Of a stretch of DNA of 64,000 nt, positions 59,573 to 64,000 are shown piece by piece; positions within the stretch are counted from its first letter, which is position 1; each line of letters begins with the position of its first letter. Origin of the DNA: Bradyrhizobium cajani (GTDB taxonomy: Bacteria; Pseudomonadota; Alphaproteobacteria; Rhizobiales; Xanthobacteraceae). The position numbers and the translations under genes are program-made. The notes under the pieces are model-generated. The model made no database searches. It saw only the letters and a list, made by a program, of their open reading frames with translations, and was not told the DNA's origin. The stretch is from NCBI RefSeq assembly GCF_009759665.1, contig NZ_WQNE01000016.1, positions 62,001-126,000 on the forward strand, written 5' to 3'.

Positions 59573-60079
59573 ATGCCGGAGACTGCCGCTTCAGCGCCCA
59601 ACGCCGAGCCGTTCCGCGCCTCGATCATGCAGATCGAGCCGCAATGGATCGACTATAACGGCCACCTCAACATGGCCTATTACAACGTGATGTTCGACCG
59701 GGCGATCGACCAGATGTGGCTCCAGCTCGGGATGGGGCCGGCCTACATGAAGGAGCGCGGCGGCTCGAGCTTCACCGCCGAATGCCATGTGCGCTATTTG
59801 CGCGAGATCCATCTCGGCGATCCCGTGCAGATCTTCGTCTGGCTGCTGGAGGCGGACGACAAGCGGATACACACGTTCGAGGAGATGCGGCACGCCACCG
59901 AGGGCTGGCTGTCCGCCACTTCCGAGAACATGTCGCTGCACATGGACATGAAAGCGCGGCGCGTTGCGCCGTTTCCGCCCGACATCCAGCAGCGCATCGC
60001 TGCGGTCACGGAGGCCCACAGCGCCGTGCCGCGCCCCGAGGGCATCGGCCGGAGCGTGGCGATGCCCTCGAGGCGTTAA
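59573..60079 (+). CDS. Hotdog-fold thioesterase (4HBT-like)
   Basis: A 168-residue hotdog protein with WIDYNGHLNMAYYNVMFDRAIDQMW, the Asp/Tyr/Asn/His pattern of the 4-hydroxybenzoyl-CoA thioesterase group, and the second strand pair FTAECHVRYLREIHLGDPVQIFVW. Substrate acyl-CoA is unknown; the enzyme is cytoplasmic and probably tetrameric. It is divergent from the FAD-oxidase gene with an 86-bp gap and convergent with a DUF1328 gene. Confidence 0.88.
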   Translation: MPETAASAPNAEPFRASIMQIEPQWIDYNGHLNMAYYNVMFDRAIDQMWLQLGMGPAYMKERGGSSFTAECHVRYLREIHLGDPVQIFVWLLEADDKRIHTFEEMRHATEGWLSATSENMSLHMDMKARRVAPFPPDIQQRIAAVTEAHSAVPRPEGIGRSVAMPSRR

Positions 60080-60116
60080 GTTCGGCGCGATCGTGTATGG
60101 CGTTTTGGCGGTCGCC

Positions 60117-60290
60117 CTATATCCTGTTGCGGCCGCGCGCCAGACCGACCACGGCCGAGACCAGGAACAGGACGACCGCGATGAAGAAGATGATCTTGGC
60201 GATTTCGATCGAAGCGCCGGCGATGCCGCCGAAGCCCAGGATACCGGCGATCAGTGCGATAACCAGAAACGTCACAACCCAGCCAAGCAT
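60117..60290 (-). CDS. DUF1328 family small membrane protein
   Basis: A 57-residue protein with two hydrophobic helices, starting MLGWVVTFLVIALIAGILGF followed by GGIAGASIEIAKIIF and ending VGLARGRNRI. This matches DUF1328/YtjA, small membrane proteins linked to envelope stress in other bacteria. It is shorter than 60 residues and easily missed. Convergent with the thioesterase gene and divergent from uvrD. Confidence 0.9.
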   Translation of the reverse strand: MLGWVVTFLVIALIAGILGFGGIAGASIEIAKIIFFIAVVLFLVSAVVGLARGRNRI

Positions 60291-60527
60291 GGTCAAACCC
60301 TCGTCTTGATGTCTGTCTGCGTCTAGCGCGACTGGCCGCGCCACCTGCCCAGACAATCTCGACGCGAGAACGATGGTTCCGGCAGGCATAGGGTGGAAAT
60401 TCGCAGCCTTCGCAGGAACAAATCGGCCCGCCGCGTACGTGGAAAACCCTTGCCGGCGCCCCATATAGGCACCATTCCCTGTTATGAAGGCTCCCTTCCG
60501 CCACCCCGCGGTGCCATCGTGGGGCCA

Positions 60528-63128
60528 ATGATTCGCATGACCGAGCCGAGCAAGATCACCTCCCAGAGCGTCCCCGACCACCAGCCCGCGGCCGGCGGCA
60601 TCGCCGCGCGTGCCCGCGCCTCGGTGGGACCGAAATATCTGTCCGGGCTCAATCCCGAGCAGCGCGAGGCGGTGGAGACGCTGGACGGCCCGGTCCTGGT
60701 GCTGGCCGGCGCCGGCACCGGCAAGACACGCGTGCTCACCACGCGCATCGCCCACATCCTGAGCCAGGGCCGCGCGCGCCCGGCCGAGATCCTGTCGGTG
60801 ACCTTCACCAACAAGGCCGCGCGCGAGATGAAGCACCGGCTCGGCCAGATGCTCGGCCACGCGGTGGAGGGCATGCCGTGGCTCGGCACCTTCCACTCCA
60901 TCGGCGGGCGCATCCTGCGCTTCCATGCCGAGCTGGCGCAGCTCAAGTCGAATTTCACCGTGCTCGACGTCGACGACCAGGTGCGGCTGCTCAAGCAGCT
61001 GCTCCAGGCCGAGAGCATCGACGACAAGCGCTGGCCGGCACGCATGCTGGCCGGGCTGATCGACGGCTGGAAGAACCGCGGGCTGATGCCATCGCAGGTG
61101 CCGTCAGGCGAGGCTGCGATGTTCGCCAACGGCAAGGGCGGCAAGCTCTATGCGAGCTACCAGGAGCGGCTGAAAATCCTGAACGCCGCCGATTTCGGCG
61201 ATCTGCTGCTGGAGAACATCCGCATCTTCCGCGAGCACCCGGACATCCTGCGGCAGTACCAGCAGCGTTTCAAATTCATCCTGGTCGACGAGTATCAGGA
61301 CACCAACGTCGCGCAATATCTGTGGCTGCGGCTGCTGTCGCAGGCGCCGGCGAAGCCAGCCGCACAAGCCGTCATTCCGGGGCGGCTCGAAGAGCCGAAC
61401 CCGGAATCTGGAGATGAGTCCACGGATCGAGATTCCGGGTTCGATGCTGCGCATCGCCCCGGAATGACGGAGCGCGCGGCGATTGCGGCCGCTCCCGCAG
61501 GCCCCACCAAAAACATCTGCTGCGTCGGCGACGACGACCAGTCGATCTATGGCTGGCGCGGCGCAGAGGTCGACAACATCCTGCGCTTCGAGCACGATTT
61601 TCCCGGCGCCAAGGTGATCCGCCTCGAGCGCAACTACCGTTCGACCGGCCACATCCTCGCCGCCGCCTCGCATCTGATCGCGCACAACGAAGGCCGGCTC
61701 GGCAAGACGCTGCGCACCGAGGACCATGACGGCGAAAAGGTCACGGTGACGGGCTCGTGGGATTCCGAGGAGGAGGCCCGCGGCATCGGCGAGGAGATCG
61801 AGCAGCTCCAGCGCCAGGGCGAGAAGCTCAACGAGATCGCGATCCTGGTGCGCGCCTCCTACCAGATGCGCGAATTCGAAGACCGCTTCGTCACGCTCGG
61901 CCTGCCCTATCGCGTGATCGGCGGCCCACGCTTCTACGAGCGCGCCGAAATCCGCGACGCGCTCGCGTATTTGCGCGTCATCAATTCACCGGCCGACGAT
62001 CTCGCCTTCGAGCGCATCGTCAACACGCCGAAGCGCGGGCTTGGCGACGCCACCGTGCAGATGCTGCATGACCACGCCCGCAAGCGCCGCATCCCCTTGT
62101 TCGAGGCGGCGCGCGCCGTGGTCGAGACCGACGAGCTGAAGCCGAAGGCGCGCGGCAGCTTGCGCGATCTCATCACCCAGTTCGACCGCTGGCGCGCCCA
62201 GCGCGAGGTCACCGCGCATACGGATCTCGCCCAGATCGTGCTCGACGAGAGCGGCTATACCGAGATGTGGCAGAAGGACCGCTCGGCGGACGCCGCGGGC
62301 CGGCTGGAGAACCTGAAAGAACTGGTGCGCTCGATGGAGGAGTTCGAGAACCTGCAAGGGTTCCTCGAGCACATCTCGCTGGTGATGGACCGCGAGGGCG
62401 GCGCCGAGGACGATGCGGTCTCGCTGATGACGCTGCATTCGGCCAAGGGCCTCGAGTTCGACAACGTGTTCCTGCCCGGCTGGGAGGAAGGCCTGTTCCC
62501 GAGCCAGCGCACGCTGGACGAACAGGGCCGCGCCGGCCTGGAGGAAGAGCGGCGGCTCGGCCATGTCGGCCTGACCCGGGCGCGGCGCCGCGCCAAGATC
62601 TATTTTGCGACCAACCGCCGGATCCATGGCACCTGGTCGACCACGATCCCGTCGCGCTTCCTCGACGAATTGCCCGCGGCCAATGTCGAGATCACGGAAT
62701 CCAAGGGCGGCTCGGCCTGGGGCGGCACCGGCGGCTACGGCGCCTCGCGCTTCGACGACATGGAGGCGTTCGGCTCCAGCTATTCGACGCCGGGCTGGCA
62801 GCGGGCCCAGGCAAACCGCAACCGCGGCGGGGGCCGCGGCGGCGGCGGCCGGGGCGGCTTCGAGGAAGAGGCATCGACGTTCTCGTCCGCGTCGTCCTCA
62901 CCCGATTTCGGCAGCTTCTCCTCGCGCCGCCGCGGGCCCCTGACGATCGAGGGCGAGCTGGTCGCCAAATCCACCGGCACGACCTCGGAATTCTCGCTCT
63001 CGGACCGCGTGTTCCACCAGAAATTCGGCTACGGCCACGTCACCAAGATCGACGGCAACAAGCTCACCATCGCCTTCGACAAGGCCGGCGAGAAGAAGGT
63101 CGTGGACAGTTTCGTGCAGCGGGCGTGA
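60528..63128 (+). CDS. uvrD: ATP-dependent DNA helicase UvrD/PcrA (SF1A)
   Basis: An 866-residue 3'-5' helicase for nucleotide excision repair, mismatch repair and removal of RecA filaments or stalled polymerase. Walker A GAGTGKT, motif Ia TFTNKAAREMK, Walker B VDEYQDTN (about 253-260), motif III QSIYGWRGAE, motif IV ERNYRST, motif V TLHSAKGLEFD and motif VI VGLTRARRRAK are all intact. A palindromic repeat (61370-61469) inserts about 34 extra residues (281-314) between the Walker B and motif III regions. A Gly/Arg-rich linker precedes the C-terminal Tudor-like FGYGHVTKIDGNKL domain. ATG 60528 gives the usual MIRMTEPSK start. Confidence 0.95.
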   Translation: MIRMTEPSKITSQSVPDHQPAAGGIAARARASVGPKYLSGLNPEQREAVETLDGPVLVLAGAGTGKTRVLTTRIAHILSQGRARPAEILSVTFTNKAAREMKHRLGQMLGHAVEGMPWLGTFHSIGGRILRFHAELAQLKSNFTVLDVDDQVRLLKQLLQAESIDDKRWPARMLAGLIDGWKNRGLMPSQVPSGEAAMFANGKGGKLYASYQERLKILNAADFGDLLLENIRIFREHPDILRQYQQRFKFILVDEYQDTNVAQYLWLRLLSQAPAKPAAQAVIPGRLEEPNPESGDESTDRDSGFDAAHRPGMTERAAIAAAPAGPTKNICCVGDDDQSIYGWRGAEVDNILRFEHDFPGAKVIRLERNYRSTGHILAAASHLIAHNEGRLGKTLRTEDHDGEKVTVTGSWDSEEEARGIGEEIEQLQRQGEKLNEIAILVRASYQMREFEDRFVTLGLPYRVIGGPRFYERAEIRDALAYLRVINSPADDLAFERIVNTPKRGLGDATVQMLHDHARKRRIPLFEAARAVVETDELKPKARGSLRDLITQFDRWRAQREVTAHTDLAQIVLDESGYTEMWQKDRSADAAGRLENLKELVRSMEEFENLQGFLEHISLVMDREGGAEDDAVSLMTLHSAKGLEFDNVFLPGWEEGLFPSQRTLDEQGRAGLEEERRLGHVGLTRARRRAKIYFATNRRIHGTWSTTIPSRFLDELPAANVEITESKGGSAWGGTGGYGASRFDDMEAFGSSYSTPGWQRAQANRNRGGGRGGGGRGGFEEEASTFSSASSSPDFGSFSSRRRGPLTIEGELVAKSTGTTSEFSLSDRVFHQKFGYGHVTKIDGNKLTIAFDKAGEKKVVDSFVQRA
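61370..61469. repeat. Palindromic repeat inserted in frame in uvrD
   Basis: A 100-bp nested palindrome: outer arms CGTCATTCCGGGGCG (61370-61384) and CGCCCCGGAATGACG (61455-61469), both perfect; inner arms CGAACCCGGAATCT (61396-61409) and AGATTCCGGGTTCG (61430-61443), also perfect. It lies inside the helicase frame and is translated as VIPGRLEEPNPESGDESTDR and the following residues. Confidence 0.9.
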
Positions 63129-63135
63129 GGCCGAT

Positions 63136-63426
63136 ATGCCTCAGTACGTTGCCATCATCGAAGACTCAGGCCCTGACGACGCCGTCAGCTTGTGGTTTCC
63201 GGACCTGCCCGGCTGCATTTCCGGCGGCGACGACGTCGACGAGGCGCTGGAGAATGCGCCCGAGGCGCTCGCTCTCTATGCGCAGGACCTGATCGAGGAT
63301 GGTCGGCAGCTTCCCCCGCCGAGGACACTGGACCAGCTCAAGGCAGATCCGGAATTTGCCGACGACCTGGCGAAACACACGGTCGCCCTGATCGAATGGC
63401 CGCCCCTCACTGAGGCCACGGAGTGA
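63136..63426 (+). CDS. HicB-family antitoxin-like protein
   Basis: A 96-residue protein with the partial RNase-H fold of HicB: YVAIIEDSGPDDAVSLWFPDLPGCISGGDDVDEALENAPEALALYAQDL, in short the ..WFPDLPGC.S.GD...EA..NA.EAL pattern. No C-terminal RHH or HTH DNA-binding tail is apparent, and no HicA toxin is next to it, so it is an orphan or stand-alone HicB-like protein. It begins 7 bp after uvrD, with GAGG before ATG 63136, and may be co-transcribed with the helicase. Confidence 0.85.
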   Translation: MPQYVAIIEDSGPDDAVSLWFPDLPGCISGGDDVDEALENAPEALALYAQDLIEDGRQLPPPRTLDQLKADPEFADDLAKHTVALIEWPPLTEATE

Positions 63427-63514
63427 GGATTGTTCGCCGCACTGCCGCAACTCTCGACGGTTCTGGTCCGAACAGCCCTTGACCATACCGAACTTCCCCG
63501 TATCAGATGCAGCC

Positions 63515-63931
63515 ATGGTCCGGGGCTCCATCACACTGATCGTGCTTGCATTGGTCATGCCGTCGCTTGCGGCGGCGGAGACCATGAGCTTTGGCGATTC
63601 GATCGGGATGCTGGCCAAAAGCTGCGGTGCGGAAATCGTCGCCAATTGCCGCGGCGTCAACCCGGACTCGACCCGGCTGAAGGAGTGCCTGTCGCGCAAC
63701 CGCGACGTGCTGTCGCAACAATGCCAGGGTGACTACCTCCGCACCTTCGACGCCATCCAGAAGCGCGTCGCCGCGCGCGTCACGGTGGCGAACGCCTGCC
63801 AGCGCGAGATCGTCAAGGTCTGCGGCGGCTCGACCAAGGAGACCAGCAAGTCGATCCCCTGCCTGGTCTCGACGCCCAAGGGCATCAGCAACAACTGCCT
63901 GAAGGCCGTCGACGAGGCGGGATACCGGTGA
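63515..63931 (+). CDS. Exported cysteine-rich hypothetical protein
   Basis: A 138-residue protein with a signal peptide (MVRGSITLIVLALVMPSLAA, cleavage near AAA|E). The mature part carries eight cysteines (KSCGAE, ANCRG, KECL, QQCQG, NACQRE, KVCGG, IPCL, NNCL) with the spacing of short Cys-rich repeats, suggesting four disulfides. Not recognised as a named family. ATG 63515 is chosen over a TTG at 63479 because it starts at the signal peptide. The stop overlaps the next gene. Confidence 0.72.
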   Translation: MVRGSITLIVLALVMPSLAAAETMSFGDSIGMLAKSCGAEIVANCRGVNPDSTRLKECLSRNRDVLSQQCQGDYLRTFDAIQKRVAARVTVANACQREIVKVCGGSTKETSKSIPCLVSTPKGISNNCLKAVDEAGYR

Positions 63932-64000
63932 TGCGCGCGAAGGGGCTCTCCACCGCCGGAATCGGCATCGCGCTGGGTTTCGCCCTGCTCGCGACCGCCG
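63931..64000 (+). CDS. Exported protein, N-terminal part only
   Basis: A start codon at 63931 overlaps the stop of the preceding gene (TGATG). The 23 visible codons encode MRAKGLSTAGIGIALGFALL and three more residues, a basic start plus hydrophobic core like a signal peptide or membrane anchor. The gene runs off the window, so nothing further can be said. Confidence 0.6.
   Translation, partial: MRAKGLSTAGIGIALGFALLATA

Noticed and set aside
1..64000. CRISPR arrays, tRNA or rRNA genes, IS elements, prophage
   Set aside because: No regularly spaced direct repeats, cloverleaf-like sequences, transposase or phage proteins were seen apart from the tmRNA acceptor arm.

Overview
The window looks like a chromosomal segment of an alphaproteobacterium in the Bradyrhizobium/Rhodopseudomonas group (Nitrobacteraceae, Hyphomicrobiales). 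The evidence is high G+C with strongly GC-biased third codon positions, a circularly permuted (two-piece) tmRNA gene, small Hyphomicrobiales-type families (DUF4169, DUF2336, DUF1328), several TRAP/TTT/ABC solute-uptake systems, and dispersed palindromic repeats of the kind common in this group. The genus is inferred from gene content; no marker such as 16S rRNA is present. No tRNA, rRNA, CRISPR array, IS element or phage gene was seen.

Layout. 1-5.5 kb (minus strand): envelope protein quality control (hflK-hflC-DUF2065-degP, degP running off the window) and a tightly packed thyA-acetyltransferase-folA operon for dTMP/tetrahydrofolate. 5.6-9.1 kb: a tripartite tricarboxylate transporter (tctB-tctA, then an intrinsic terminator, then tctC). 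9.2-10.3 kb: a split two-gene chromate (CHR) transporter. 10.4-11.4 kb: permuted tmRNA immediately followed by sspB, the adaptor that delivers tmRNA-tagged proteins to ClpXP. 11.5-16 kb: fumC, DUF4169 and ribbon-helix-helix genes, and feoAB behind a palindromic operator candidate. 16-22 kb: small hypothetical genes (one with an FNR/FixK-type box), an outer-membrane barrel, a GNAT gene with a broken copy beside it, an HxlR/DoxX/SDR divergon, and a DUF2336 gene. 22.4-28.2 kb: a large AsmA-like protein, and a cytochrome P450 divergent from a TetR regulator with a clear operator between them.

28.5-38 kb is an accessory-looking, mostly plus-strand block: AraC-type regulator, broken hydrolase, FAD-dependent NADH dehydrogenase-like protein, acetoacetate decarboxylase, patatin phospholipase, 3-hydroxybutyrate dehydrogenase, EmrAB-like efflux pair and a metallo-beta-lactamase-fold hydrolase. 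A roughly 75-bp module with paired GCAATCGC half-sites 20 bp apart occurs at both ends, which suggests common control by the AraC protein. 38-49 kb is rich in signalling genes: two GGDEF-EAL proteins, a SAM/adenylate-cyclase/ATPase/TPR giant, and a fragment of a GGDEF-EAL gene 5' end on the far side of the cyclase. 49-54 kb: an ABC binding protein and a TRAP transporter operon (dctP, fused dctQM, D-2-hydroxyacid dehydrogenase). 54.6-60.3 kb: a secreted caspase-like protein, a Gly/His-repeat Spy-like protein, an FAD-linked 2-hydroxyacid oxidase and a thioesterase. 60.5-64 kb: a UvrD/PcrA helicase with a 100-bp palindromic repeat inserted in frame, an orphan HicB-like protein and two exported small proteins, the last cut by the window end.

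The most notable observations are the in-frame repeat in uvrD, the putative AraC regulatory module repeated at both ends of the 29.5-37 kb block, the ssrA-sspB adjacency, and the duplicated GGDEF-EAL fragment flanking the cyclase module.
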